NCBI RefSeq assembly: GCF_027887165.1
Contig: NC_077227.1
Location: 347,415,707 to 347,479,706 of the forward strand
Source: Monodelphis domestica
Taxonomy: Eukaryota > Chordata > Mammalia > Didelphimorphia > Didelphidae
DNA length: 64,000 nt
Reading direction: 5' to 3'
In this document: piece by piece, positions 11,402 through 23,519 of the stretch
Position numbering within the stretch: the first letter of the stretch is position 1
How the letters are laid out: each line of letters starts with the position of its first letter
The notes under the pieces: generated by a model
Told to the model about the DNA's origin: nothing
What the model saw: only the letters and a program-made list of their open reading frames with translations
Database searches by the model: none
Made by a program: the position numbers and the translations under genes

Positions 11402-11819
11402 TCTTTCCCTATTTTAAAAAAGTTTATATAATATTGACATTGATCTTTAAATTTAAATTTTAATCTGTTTATACATCCATTTGGCCTTGAGGCCCCCCCC
11501 CCCTTTTGGAGTTCATTTATAATTTTTTCCCCTTCTATAGTGGAAGTACTCTCTTTCCTGTTCTATTAATCTAGGCAATTTATATTTTTGTAAATAGTTA
11601 TATATTTAACTTTTCTTGCCTATTTTATTGTCACATACTTAGGTGAAATAAATCCAAGTAGTTTTTATATCTTCAATGATCTTAAATTTACCATTCTCAT
11701 TTTAGATACTAGTAATTTAGGTTAAATTTTTTAAAAATCAATTTAACTAATGGAAATCTACTTTAATATTATTATTACATTTTAAACATCTCCTAGCTTT
11801 ATTAATTCAATAGATTTTT

Positions 11820-12018
11820 TTTTTAAACCCTTACCTTCAGTCTTGGAGTCAATACTGTGTATTGGCTCCAAGGCAGAAGAGTGGTAAGGGCTAGGCAATG
11901 GGGGTCAAGTGACTTGCCCAGGGTCACACAGCTAGGAAGTGGCTGAGGCCAGATTTGAACCTAGGACCTCCCATCTCTAGGCCTGGTTCTCAATCCACTG
12001 AGCTACCCAGCTGTCCCC
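11820..12018 (-). mobile_element. SINE type A, antisense
   Basis: A near-consensus, hence probably young, copy flanked by a 16-bp duplication AATTCAATAGATTTTT at 11804-11819 and 12019-12034. Confidence 0.95.
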
Positions 12019-12184
12019 AATTCAATAGATTTTTAATTTTTAGTTTTGTTAATCTCTCATTTGATTTTCACTATTTGTAATTTGGGATTAAGTTGGTTGT
12101 TTTAAATTTGTTGGTTTTCTAGCTTTTTTAATTAATTAAAATTAAATTAATTTTATTATTTAATTAAATAAAAATTAATTAAAA

Positions 12185-12382
12185 AAAAAAACCTTTACCA
12201 TTAGCCTTGGTATCAATACTGTGTATTGGTTCCAAGGCAGAAGAGTGGTAAGGGCTAGGCAATGGGGGTCAAGTGACTTGCTCAGGGTCACACAGCTGGG
12301 AAGTGTCTGAGGGCAGATTTGAAGTTAGGACCTCCTGTCTCTAGGCCTGGCTCTCAGTCCACCGAGCTATCCAGCTGCCCCC
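12185..12382 (-). mobile_element. SINE type A, antisense
   Basis: Full head, core and tail; inserted beside an AT-rich stretch of ATTAA repeats at 12,126-12,182. Confidence 0.93.
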
Positions 12383-12507
12383 TCTTTCTCTCTTTTTATG
12401 GATGTGCATTTAAAGATACAAATTTCTCTTAAGTACTATCTTGGCTGCACACTAAAAATTTTGATATGTTGTCTAATCATCATCATTCTGCCTATCAATT
12501 TATATTT

Positions 12508-12704
12508 AAGCCCTTACCTTTCCATCTTAGAATCAATACTACATACTGGTTCCAAGACAGAAAAGTGGTAAGGGCAAGGCAATGGGGGGGTTAAGTGACT
12601 TACCCAGGGTCACATAGCTAAGAAGTGTCTGAAGTCAGATTTGAACCTAGGACCTCCAATCTGTCGGCCTGGCTCTCAATCCACTGAGTCATTCAGCTGC
12701 CCCT
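12508..12704 (-). mobile_element. SINE type A, antisense
   Basis: Full-length, moderately diverged (CTGTCGGCCTGGCTCTCAAT in the head). Confidence 0.92.
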
Positions 12705-12799
12705 GTCACTCTCTTTAATAAAATTATTTACTGCTTCCATGATTTATTCTTGGGGACCCACACATTCTTTAGAATCAATTTATTTAAGCAATTAAATGA

Positions 12800-13005
12800 A
12801 AAAAAACCCAAACAACTCTTACTTTACATCTTAGAATCTCTACTACCTATTGTTTCCAAGGCAGAAGAGTGATAAAGGGTAGGAAATAAGGGTTAAGAAA
12901 CTTGTACAAGGTCATACAATTAGAAAGTATCTGTGGCCTGATTCAAACCCAGGATCTTCTGTCTCTAGTCTTGGTTTTCAGTTCACTGAACCACCTAGTT
13001 TCCCC
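12800..13005 (-). mobile_element. SINE type A, antisense, diverged
   Basis: The oldest-looking member of the cluster. Tail, core (AAGGTCATACAATTAGAAAG) and head are recognisable but heavily mutated. Confidence 0.85.
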
Positions 13006-13188
13006 CTTTCCAATTAGTTTTTTATCTTTGCTTGAAAGGTTCTTTATTGATTTTAATTTAAATTTTGGTAAAACTCATGCAATATTTCTTATTTTCTGTT
13101 TTAGAGAGGTTTTTAATGTCCTAATGGGCAATTTTTGTGTAAGTGCCAATGCACATTTCTTTCTATTTCCATTCAATATTCTGCAGAG

Positions 13189-13191
<3 letters not shown>

Positions 13192-13230
<39 letters not shown>

Positions 13231-13245
13231 GCATATATATATAAT
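13192..13245. repeat. (CT)n-(TA)n compound microsatellite
   Basis: A CT run passes straight into alternating TA. Confidence 0.97.
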
Positions 13246-13439
13246 GGAACTTAAAAGAGAATTTATATGAAATTGCAAGTCTTCATATCATTTACTTTAT
13301 TCTTTTTTTTTATAATAAATTCTACACATTGCCTCCAAAACTTTCCTGCTTGTTTGTCCTTCCTTCTATCTCCTACTGTGTTTTAAAAAAATCACAATAA
13401 ACCTCTTTTTTATTAGGCACATCATCATCATTAACTCTA

Positions 13440-14135
13440 CATCCAATTAAAAATAGGAAGAAAGGAGAAAATGATCCCTTTATAACAACAAAAAATGGTC
13501 AAACAAAATGAATCCCAATAGAGGTCATGTCCAAAAATATATGTTCCTCTTCCTTCTATTCATCACTTCTCTGTCAAAAGATGGGTAACATACTTTTTCA
13601 TAGAGCCTCTGGAGGCATGGTTTATCACTATAAAGATTAAAGTTCTTTATTGTTTAAACTAACAAGAATTATTTTTTCACTGACTCACTTTTCCCCATCC
13701 CTACTGATAAAAGGAAATAAAACCCTTGTTACAAATATGTATAAGCAAGCAAAAAAAAAATCCCAACATTGGCCATATAAAAAAGTATATTTATTTTGAA
13801 TAGTAAGCCCATCACTTCTCTATTAGGATGCATTTATCACCATTGGTCCTCTGGAATTATGGTCAATTATATTAATCACAGTTCTTAACTCCTAAAATTT
13901 CTTTTATAGTTTTATATAAATTGTTCTACTTTTGCTCTCTTCACTCTGCATAAGTTCATAAAGTCTTCTCAGATTTCTTTCCAACCATCATCCTTCTTGT
14001 AATTTCTTACTGTACAAAGATAATTACTTTCAAGTATCATTATTTTATCATCCATTCCCCAACTGATAGGCACTGTCTTTAGTTTTTTTGCCATCACAAA
14101 AAGCTGCTGCAAATATTTTTGTATATATAGTACCT
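13440..14135 (-). mobile_element. L1 3' region fragment, antisense
   Basis: The antisense counterpart of the L1 ORF2 end: CATCCATTCCCCAACTGATA followed by GCCATCACAAAAAGCTGCTG. It is eroded, with no open frame. Confidence 0.75.
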
Positions 14136-14149
14136 AAATTAATTTCTTC

Positions 14150-15350
14150 CATGCCATACCAATCAAATTACCAAAAGAATAGAAAGCCATGAAAAATGGC
14201 TTTGTAAAGTATGGCTTTGTAATGAAATTAATCTGTAGAAATTAAAAGTCAAGAATCTCAAGGAAAATAATGAGGAAAAGGGGGAAAACAAAGGAGTTTA
14301 GCAGAACCAAATATTAAATTTTGAAGCAGTAATCATTAAAATGATTTGGTATTTGTTGAAAAAAAAAACCAGAATGTCATCAAGGGATACAAATTAGGGA
14401 CATAGAATACAAAAGCTAATAATTCTATTTACCAAGTGTTCAATAAACCCAAAGACCTCTTACTATAGGTGTTAAAGGCTCACTGTTGCCAAAAACTGGT
14501 GGAGAAAGTTGAAACCGGTTGGGCATAAATTAGATTTAGACTACTAGTTCCTGTCATCATTTGCCAAGATAAGCTAAAAATTGAGATATGACATGTATAT
14601 CATATCATAAACAATTTAGTTGAAAAAGGAAGAAGTTTCCGTAGAAATCTTTGGAAAAGGGAAAAGTTCTTGACCAAATTAGGTAGGATTGTTGAAGATA
14701 AAATGGATAATTTTGATTATATAAAAGTACATTAATGCACTGTTGGTAGAGTTGTGAACTGATACAGTCATTCTGAAAAACAATATGGAACCTTGCCCAA
14801 AGGGCGAAAAAACTGTGCATACCCTTTGAGCCAGTGATTCTACTACCAGGCATGTATCCCAAAGAGATTAAAGACATGGAGAAAAGATCTACTTGTATGA
14901 AAATATTTATAGTAACTGTTTTTGTGGTGGCAAAGAACTAGAAACTGAAGGATGCCCATCAATTGGAGAATGGTTGAACAAGTTGTGGTATGTGATTGTA
15001 ATGGAATATTATCGGGATTTAAGAAATGACAAAGAAGTTGATATCAAAAAAACTGGATAGATTTATATAAGAAATGATGCAAAGTGAAGCAAGCAGAACT
15101 AGGAGAACTTTATTCACAATAACAATAGTGCGATGAACTGTGAATGAACTATTATCAACAAGGCAAGGATCCAGGACAACGCCAAGGAATGGATGACAAC
15201 AAAGGATATCCACCTACCTAGAAGGAACAGATGGAGTCCAGATGCAGGTTCAAGCTTACTATTCTTCAATTTATTTCCTTGTGATTTTTCTCTAGTGTAA
15301 GCAATATGTATCATGTTTTAACAACATGATAACATGGAAATATATATTGT
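14150..15350 (+). mobile_element. L1 ORF2 end and 3' UTR fragment, sense
   Basis: Shows the conserved order of the L1 C-terminal ORF2 region: CAGTGATTCTACTACCAGGC, CCCAAAGAGATTAAAGACAT, GATGCCCATCAATTGGAGAA, then TGCAAAGTGAAGCAAGCAGA and GGATCCAGGACAACGCCAAG. The reading frame is broken. It lies head to head with the previous fragment; both contain the same ORF2 region, so they are two insertions. Confidence 0.85.
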
Positions 15351-15748
15351 ATGATATATGGTAGTGGAGTTGCTGATCTGTACTAGTGGAAGGGATTTCC
15401 ATACTGGGAGTTTTTATACAGATAAATACCTCCCACTTCCCCAAAATGCAGAATATGATGTCAAGCACTAGAGATACAAAGACAAAAAAAAATTATCCCT
15501 ACCATTAAATAGAGGTTATTTTAGGAGGATGGAACATGTAAGCAGATAAATATGTACATGATATAGCTTAAATAGAGAAATTCAAAGAATCTATGGGACT
15601 TCTATCCTCCTGTTCCTTCTTTGTTCACTGCTATGGCATGCCACAAACTGGGCAAGGCCAGCTGTTTTCCTTTGCAGCATCCTCTCTTTAGGCTCTTCTC
15701 CCTCTCTGATCTCAAAAAGACCAATGACTTTGGCCTCCTGCTAGTGTT

Positions 15749-15801
<53 letters not shown>

Positions 15802-16430
15802 TTTTTAGCCTGTCCTGGGAATGAGAGGAAGCAGGGAAAGGGGGCATGCCCAGGAGAAAGAGAGGGCAGCTGTGGAAAAAAAGAACTAGTGGTGATTGAT
15901 GAGTCAGCATCAGAAAGTGGAGGAAAGATGTTGGCCCTTAGGCCCTCTGGCTATTACAAGTCCAGGCCAGATGTTTGCTGACTAGCTCAATTGCTGTTCA
16001 ACTTGTTTAAATCCTGGCAATTTGTACATTTCATAGTGTTTTTATGAGACGTTTTGCAGCCATTACCTGCCCACCGCTATGGGGAAATAATGCCAGGTGA
16101 CTCAGCCTCATTTTTTCCATATTGGGTCTGAACTTTGTGTTAAAAAAAAAAATTGCTTTCATCTGTCCTTAAAGCAAATATTCTTGGAGCCAGACAATCA
16201 GTCGTCTTTTTTCTTTGATTTTTCTAATAGTAAATAGACACCAACCACACTGACCTGGCTGCTTTCCCTCACGCTGATCCAAACAAATAATGACTTTGAA
16301 ATGATTTTTCATTTTGGACTGGAGTAATTGTGTCATGTTGTATAGTAATTCTCCAACCTCTGTGTTTTGTCATTGTGGCATCTGAGCTAGTAGTTCATTG
16401 TAAATATTCTATTCCTTCCTGTTGGCATAT
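15350..16430. other. Mostly unique sequence with an AC microsatellite
   Basis: A perfect (AC)n run lies at 15,752-15,800. The block from about 15,950 to 16,430 has balanced composition and no repeat signature, so it is a candidate for conserved non-coding DNA; nothing in the sequence alone proves this. Confidence 0.5.
15752..15800. repeat. (AC)n microsatellite
   Basis: Uninterrupted dinucleotide run of about 24 units. Confidence 0.99.
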
Positions 16431-16560
16431 ACTGTAGCAGAAAGATCACTGGATGGAGAGTTGGGAGAGCTGTGTTTGATTCTCACCTTTGCTCCTTGTT
16501 AGTGAGGTGACTGAGAAAGTCACTTTCCTGGGGGCCTCGGTTTCTTTGGATTATTACGAG
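16430..16560 (+). mobile_element. MIR-like SINE fragment
   Basis: Sense head AGATCACTGGATGGAGAGTT and core AGTGAGGTGACTGAGAAAGT in MIR order; diverged. Confidence 0.6.
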
Positions 16561-17007
16561 CTGTTTTAGCTCAAAAATGTTATGACCATAACTCAAAATT
16601 TAAATTAAAATGTTATGAATGTATGATTCTCTTGATCCTTTCCTCTTTAACAAGTGGCTGATTTTTTGTGTGTGGATATAATTGATAGTTATAAATATAA
16701 TAATTGATTTTTTTTTGAGCCAGCAAGAGCTGCATCGCTTCTGAAACAAGTTGAACTGGCTTTGTGACCTTTGGTAAGTCACAACCTTCTGGTGATCTAG
16801 CCTAGGCAATCCTCTGAGACTCTCCAAATTACAGAGTATGTAGTCATCTGTATTGGTAAATGGGATTTCCCCTTCCATCTGTTCTGTATTTTCATGGTGT
16901 CAAATTCAGATAGAAATGGCCCCAGTAGGCAGCATATTGATTATAAACCAAAATTAGCATTATATATGTTGTATTTTTATTTATTTTGTTAAACATCCCA
17001 ATTACAT

Positions 17008-17195
17008 TTAAAAAAAGACCCCTTACCTTCTGTTTTAGAATGAATACAGAATATCAGTTCCAAGGCAGAAGAGTGGTAAGGGTTAGGCAATGGGGGTGGA
17101 GTGGCTTGCCCAGGATCACATAGTAAGGAAGTATGTAAGGTCACATTTGAACCCAGGACCACTTGTTTCTGGGCCTGGCTCTCAATCCACCAACT
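17008..17195 (-). mobile_element. SINE type A, antisense, 5'-shortened
   Basis: Tail and core clear (AAGGCAGAAGAGTGGTAAGG, CTTGCCCAGGATCACATAGT); the tRNA-like head ends at AATCCACC. Confidence 0.9.
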
Positions 17196-17471
17196 ACATT
17201 TTAATCAGCTGCAGTAGGGAGTATTTCAGGAGTGTGATGCTTGTAGGCTACAATTTTGACACTTCTGCTCTAAACCTATCAAACCCCAAATCCAGTCTTT
17301 ATCACTATCCTTCATACCTAGAACAAAGGGCTTTACAACTCTGGTTTTGAATACATGTAAGATAAAGATAAAAATTCATATCTTCAGTACAGGGACTTGG
17401 TTATCATTCAAAGAGAGTGTAAGGGCAAAAAGTTGATCTGACAAAATATGTATGAGTTAAAAAAAGAGATT

Positions 17472-18236
17472 GTGGTCGCCAATTATAAAATATTAGCCCT
17501 TAAGTCAAAAAGACCTTTAGAAGCTTTTATTTACAACAGGTAGAGATATTAAAGTGGGAAATGTAGGAAGGAGGTAGAGAATTGTCTAGACTTCCACCTA
17601 AGTGCTGCTCCAGTGAAGTCCAGCTCAGCACTAGGAAGGGCTCCCTCAAGTCCCAATCTCCACATGGAAGTCCCAGTAGTATCTTCAGTAAGAATTCACT
17701 AAAGCAAGCCTCTTTCTTTTGTCCAAGTCAGTTACCCAAAAGCCTCTTCAGTGCAGAATACTCCAGCCCAGGACGAGTCCAGGAAAAGTAACTTGCCTCT
17801 AAGAGTCTTCCTTCAGCCCAGCTTACCAATGCAGAAGGAATGGATCAGTCCTCGGGCTTGGCCTTTGATAGCACCTTTTCCATGTCACTTCCTGTATCTC
17901 CCACTCTTCACAGGAACCAATTGCAGCATTTCAATTTGCCTAACACTGCAGTGGCCTTTGGAGGTGTGAGCTTTCTCTAGTAAGTGACTTGTCAACTCTC
18001 TTACTTAATGGGTTAAGTGCTAAGTAGGGGCACTTCAAGTTCTTAATTTGATTAACTTAAAATAGACAAAGGGAGAGTTAATTCTATCTTCACAAGAGCT
18101 ATATACTACTCACAGAATATTATGCTATATTTTTAGAATATAGAAGAGAAATTTAAAAACTTTTTCAGTCTAACGTACTAGTAGACTTTCTAGGCTATGT
18201 TGGGATGAAGCATCCCATCCACCACTTATCCTTACA
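17472..18236. repeat. Possible LTR-like interspersed repeat
   Basis: The sequence begins TGTGGTCGCC and carries features that recall opossum endogenous retrovirus LTRs, but no convincing target duplication was found and the ends are a guess. Treated as a fossil of uncertain type. Confidence 0.3.
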
Positions 18237-18599
18237 TCACTCCAACTCCTGCCATATTGTGCATAGACACACACAGAGAACTATACACCGCAATTCAGGC
18301 CAACCTGCCTCCAATGTTTGTTGTGATCACTTCATTGGTATTGAATTAGGAAATGTTTAAAATCTCTTCTAATCCTGAGATTCCTCATTTGACTTTACCT
18401 TCTTCCTCCACAACTGGCAAAAAGAACTGAGGAAGCTGAAGATCTCATGAGATATTCAGGATAATTGTGTGGGGCATCAAAATGTTGATTAACATTTAAA
18501 AGATGGTTCTTCCTACTTTTGAGTTAAGTGGAACTTGGAGAAAAGAATTGACTGTGTCTAGTCTCATTTCTTATATACCTATTTCAGATTCCTCTGCTA

Positions 18600-19560
18600 T
18601 TTGGTTGTTTTAAAATGTTTTGCTGATATATTTTATTTTTTACTCCAGTTGTTTCCTGATATCTTTCCCCACCCCTCATTAAACATCACAAGATTAACAA
18701 TGAAGTTAAAGTAAACTGACAGATGACATATCACATTTGTCAGTGTTTGGGACACTGTGCCCACATTCCCCCATTTCTCAAATGATAGTAGGGAATGGGA
18801 TATCCATCAGCTGTTCTTTAGGATCAAGAGTAGTTATCAAAATTAATGTTATCTGACCTTTAGTCCATTTTTTGTTTACATTATTGTAGTCATTATGTAC
18901 ATTGCCTTCTTGATTCTCTGTTTACTTTATTCTGCATCTGTTTGAACACATCTTCATATGCTTCTTTGAATGCCACATGCTCATAATTTCTTAAGGTGCA
19001 GTTTTTTTCATTATATTCCATGTACCATAATTAATTTGTTCAACCATTTCCCAATGATGGGCATCTACTTTTTCTCATTTATCTGCTGTGAACATTTTGG
19101 TACATGTAGGACCTTTCCATCTTTTTGAAAAGAGGGTATAGACAGTTAAGTGACTTTTCTCTAATTGTTTTCTAGATTAGTTGTACAAACCCATAGTGCC
19201 ACCAACATTATATTAGTGTGCCTTATTCCTATAACTTCTCTTACATTGACTATTTTCACCTCCTGTCATTTGGGTATAAACCTTAGAGTTGCTTTACTTT
19301 ACATTTCCCTTTTTTTTAATTTAGCAATTTGGAGAGTATTTTCCATACATATGTCTTAAAACAACCAAACAACCAAACAAACCACAACTGTTCGCTTTCA
19401 CCATTTACTTTCTGGGGAGTATCTCCAGACTTATGATTGCATCAATTCCCAGTATATTCTGGATATCATACTTTTGTCAGTGCTATTTGATAAGAAATTT
19501 CCCTCCCCTCCACAATAAACTTCACAGTTTATCTCCTTGAATTGATTTTGCCCAAACAAA
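18600..19560 (-). mobile_element. L1 3' region fragment, antisense
   Basis: Contains the antisense L1 ORF2 end, for example AACCATTTCCCAATGATGGG and further on ACAAACCCATAGTGCCACCA. It is heavily mutated and long, so it is probably old. Confidence 0.75.
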
Positions 19561-20130
19561 ACCTTTTACATTTTATATAATTGAAATGATCTATTTCATG
19601 ACAGCCTCTCCCTTCTGTGGTTAAGAATTCAGTTAAGAAACTGTAGATCTGAAGAAGAGCTCATTGGTCTCCTCTATCTGAAATACAAAATGATTTGGCC
19701 TTCCACTTATAGAAATCATAGGATTCAGGGGTTGTGATCTGTAGCGTTGGAGGGAATATCCACATCAGTGATATCACAGAACTATTAGAGTCTATTTGGA
19801 ACTTGTTGGGATATGTGTTGTACAGCTCTGGTCTAAAGCTTGTTGAAGTTGCTTTCTGCTTTTACTAGAAGTTCTTGTCCAATATGGAATTTTTCCTTCA
19901 GTTGCTTATGATATTGAGTAGATAACTTCTAGATCATGCTTATCTATGCCACTCTTTTGTTTTCTTTATTATATTCTTTATTTTTCTTTCTCTATTCTTC
20001 TGGAGGAAATGAATCATTTTGTTTGAGAATAAAGAAGATTGGTGACAAATAATAGTAGAGCAGACCCTGATGTTCATTTGGAAAAAAGCTCTAAGGTCAC
20101 TGTTGATTTGGGTTTGTTTACTGATAATCC
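19560..20130. other. No recognised feature
   Basis: AT-rich sequence without a clear repeat family or coding signal. Confidence 0.4.
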
Positions 20131-20134
20131 AAAG

Positions 20135-20388
20135 AGAAATGACACTAGCAAGACGGTGCAGTGGATAAAGCCCCAGGATTGGAGCCAGGAAGATTCATCT
20201 TTCTGAGTTCAAATCTGGATTTAGGCACTTAATAGCTGTGTGACCCTGGGCAAGTCCCTTAACCCTGTTTGCCTCAGTTCTTTATATGTAAAATGAGCTG
20301 GAGAAGGAAATAACAAACCCCAGGATCTTTACCAAAAAAACCCCAAATGGGGTGACACATTACTGAATCAACTGAATGGCAGCAACAA
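20135..20388 (+). mobile_element. SINE type B, sense
   Basis: Head, core TGTGACCCTGGGCAAGTCCC and the type B tail ACCCCAAATGGGGTGACACA ending in GCAGCAACAAAA are all present. Confidence 0.92.
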
Positions 20389-20389
20389 A

Positions 20390-21430
20390 AATGAGCAGGG
20401 CATTGTCTGAGGAAAAATGCTAGTGACATTCAGCAGTCATAGAAAGGTGGAAGTTATTATCAACTCGAAATGCAATGACAATTTCAGTCTCTACTCACTT
20501 TCATTTTTGTGGAAAGTAACTTTAGAAAATTCAATCCAGACACATAATGTGGGGGCTCCACATGCTAGCCCAGAGTTTGCTGTAGAAAATAAATCACATG
20601 CAAAGTTCCACTCTGTTCTTTTCAGCCCAGCTGTCTGTGGGGGTTGGCATGTCATTAACATCCTCTACCAGCCAGCTCCTATTTTTATATTCCAGTCTTT
20701 TTCTAGAACACGAGTACTTGGTGGAGCTGAATTGATTTGTGGGAGATGGAATAAAGTCTTCAAGACACTTCCTCCAAATGAAATGTGCCAGTAGGAGATC
20801 TAGGAAGGTGAAGCCAAGCCTCCCCTATTATCTATCCCCCATGTCAAGAGACAAGGCTTTCTCTGTACAATGAGTATTTTGGATTAGATGATTTCTAAGA
20901 ATGCTTTCCAACATTATATGATTCTGTAATGCAATGCAACTCTTGTCTGAATCATGAATCCTGTCCTACACCAGCCCTGGAAAGCCTTCAAGCCTCTGCT
21001 TAAAGACCTCTGGGACAGGGAGCTCATTACCTTTGCCTTGTCACACTTCTCTCCAATTCTGTACTTCAAATCCCTCTCATATCACTGAGGTGAGTTATGA
21101 GTAGGAGATGGCTACTTCTCCAAAAAGACTTCTTCCCTGGCTCCATAGAAGCATTAAATGTAGCCTCTAGAACTTAACAGATTTCTCCAGATTGATTTCC
21201 ATCATGGCAAAAGACAACTTCCTGCTGTGTAAGACATCTGTAATTGTGAATATGTTTTAGAGTAAACACCAAATGAATGATCCAAATCCAATTGGCTATA
21301 GGTATTGAGTGATATGATAAAAATATAAGGATTACAACCTTACATGGCTATAAGCTGGGATTCTTCTTGCTCTCTGTTCTCCTCAGTTTCTCCCAGGAAA
21401 CCAATCTACTCCTGATGGCCACCTTTAATA
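20390..21430. other. Mostly unique sequence
   Basis: An open frame at 20,417-20,794 (125 codons) has no recognised domain and no splice context; its composition looks non-coding. A MIR-type 3' end (GATTAGATGATTTCTAAGAA) sits near 20,880-20,935. Confidence 0.45.
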
Positions 21431-21434
21431 AGTA

Positions 21435-21640
21435 GGATGAGTATATGCTTGACATCATGAAAAGGGCACTATGGGATCTGGAGGCAGAGGACCTGTGTTG
21501 GAATCCTTCTGTGACTACTCATAGTTATGGAACCTTGTCACTCCCCCTGTATGCTTTAGTTTTCTCATCAGTCCAAAGATTGTGTTGGGTTGGATAATCC
21601 CTAAGATCCAGTGTAACTCTTAAAAACATGAGCCTCTTTG
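21435..21640 (+). mobile_element. MIR-like SINE
   Basis: Sense copy with AAAAGGGCACTATGGGATCT and the 3' part TTGGATAATCCCTAAGATCC. Confidence 0.6.
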
Positions 21641-22004
21641 TCTTGAAAAGGCTAATTTAAAATCAGTTTTTAGTGGGAAAAAGACAAGGCTCTCTGACAT
21701 ACATGCTTACACATATAGATACACACACGATCTCCATGAGACACAAAAGGTGAGGCATAAATTTACCTCTTGTACATTCTTGGGGAAACCAGCTTCTCTC
21801 TCCCTTAGTTTTCATGCTTGTTAATTATATATAACAATTAATGGAGAACTTAATATGTTCAAAGCTTCATGTTCATCACTGTGGACATCACAAAAATGAC
21901 TAAGATAGGGATTTGTTTTTCTGCAAACAGTTTAAGATAATGGGTATGAGATAGGATAAAGATTCAGAAATGCAAATTAAAGACAAGGATTATACTAGGA
22001 TCCT

Positions 22005-22190
22005 AGGCTTAGAGTTATAAGATTTCACAGAAACCATTTTGTCCAAACCCTCTCATTTTACAGAGCAGGAAACTGAGACCCAGAGATTTTATATGACTTT
22101 CTTGGGGTTACATATAGGCAGTAAATGTCAAGGTGATATTTGAACCTGATTGCAGAGCCAGTTTTCCTTCCACCGTTCCATTTCACCTCT
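22005..22190 (-). mobile_element. MIR-like SINE
   Basis: Antisense copy with CTCATTTTACAGAGCAGGAA and ACTGAGACCCAGAGATTTTA, typical of the family. Confidence 0.8.
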
Positions 22191-23325
22191 CTATACCTAG
22201 TGAAGTTATTATCCTTTAAGAGATGTTGGTTTTCACAGTAAGCACACAGGTAGGTAGAGGAAGTAGAAGCAAGTTCTTAAGGAATCCAAAAAGAAATCAC
22301 CCCAAACTCACTGGCATTTTATAGAACACATCACGTGCAACTCGGAATTCATGGCCCAAGGTCTCCAAAATTTGCCCTTTCTCGAGATGCCTTAGTGTGG
22401 ACAGACAGAAATGTTTGGAATCACACTTCCTCCACTCATTCTCTGCTGTGGATAAACACCTCAGATCGTACATTTCAATTTCAAAGTGGTTAAATTTGGC
22501 CACTTTTCTTATCTCCTGCCTTCTTCCTAATTTTTTGGGGGGTTGCTTTTCTAAAAAAGACATCCTTACTGCTTTCAAATAAGTATGACTTTTTTTTTCT
22601 CCCCAGTGTTACAGGAAAGAGCCTTATAATCTGATTTTGAGTTTGCCTATATTATCTCTCACTGAATCCAGGAAATTTAAGGGAAATATGGGAGGAAAAC
22701 TAGAGCAACTGGAAATTCACTAGTTTATTACTTTGACAAGAGTTTAGTGCGTAAGGATACGGAGACATCATATGGCAAGATTACTGCCCTTGAAGTCAAG
22801 AAAGATCAGCTCTAGTTTTGAATGCTTTTGACATTGCCTTAGGCATTAAATCACTTTACTTCTGACTCAGTTTTCTTGTCTTTGGATTGGAAAGAGTACC
22901 TGTTGCTGCAGATAGTTCTAGTGACAACACTTTATTAGCTCAGATTTGATATTAGGACAAAATTCAAGTTACTGAACAGTTAACAAGAAGAGGTTCACTT
23001 TGCCCTTGCACCAAGGTATACATCAACACTTAGGTCATACCCCTCCTTACCTCCATAGGGAAACTTGTCTGGTCATCAAGGAAAGATTAGAGGGAAGGAT
23101 GTGGTGGCTTGTGTGGTGTTGTATGGCTGGGACTTTTCATGCCTTTAGATGACCAGGAAGCTGTACGGGAGTCAATCATATTCTATGAACAGCTTTGCTT
23201 CTTTTTAGGGAAAGAAATTCTTGTCAAAAGAGAGGAGGAAGGGCCCGGGTCCAACCCATGTTATGAGAGGAGGGGAGGAAAAGAATCTTTGTCAGAGAAA
23301 CACCAATCACACCACAGTACCATTC
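22190..23325. other. Unique sequence, no gene recognised
   Basis: A minus-strand open frame at 22,578-22,297 (93 codons) has a protein-like composition but no family I recognise and no splice or start context, so it is not called. Confidence 0.4.
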
Positions 23326-23329
23326 ACAC

Positions 23330-23425
23330 CACAGGGTTATTGTGAGGCTCAAATGAGATAATGTATAAAGCGTTTTGCAAACCTGAAGTAGTGATATAAT
23401 TGCCATCATTTTTATCATATATAAG
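23330..23425 (+). mobile_element. MIR 3' fragment
   Basis: Contains GGTTATTGTGAGGCTCAAAT and GTATAAAGCGTTTTGCAAAC, the 3' part of a MIR. Confidence 0.8.
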
Positions 23426-23519
23426 CGGCAAAGACCTAGTCTCTGAAGGGCTCTTGTGAGCTTATAGTCAGCTTCTGGAACCAAATGACATGCACTTGAA
23501 ATAAATATAATTCAAAGTA

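Noticed and set aside
17472-18236. Firm call of an LTR
   Set aside because: The block recalls an LTR, but no target duplication or terminal structure was convincing, so it is listed only with low confidence.
20417-20794. 125-codon plus-strand frame beginning with MLVTFSSHRK
   Set aside because: No recognised domain or splice context. The length is within chance for a 64-kb window.
22297-22578. 93-codon minus-strand frame with protein-like composition
   Set aside because: No family recognised, no start or splice context, and the opposite strand is also open; left uncalled.
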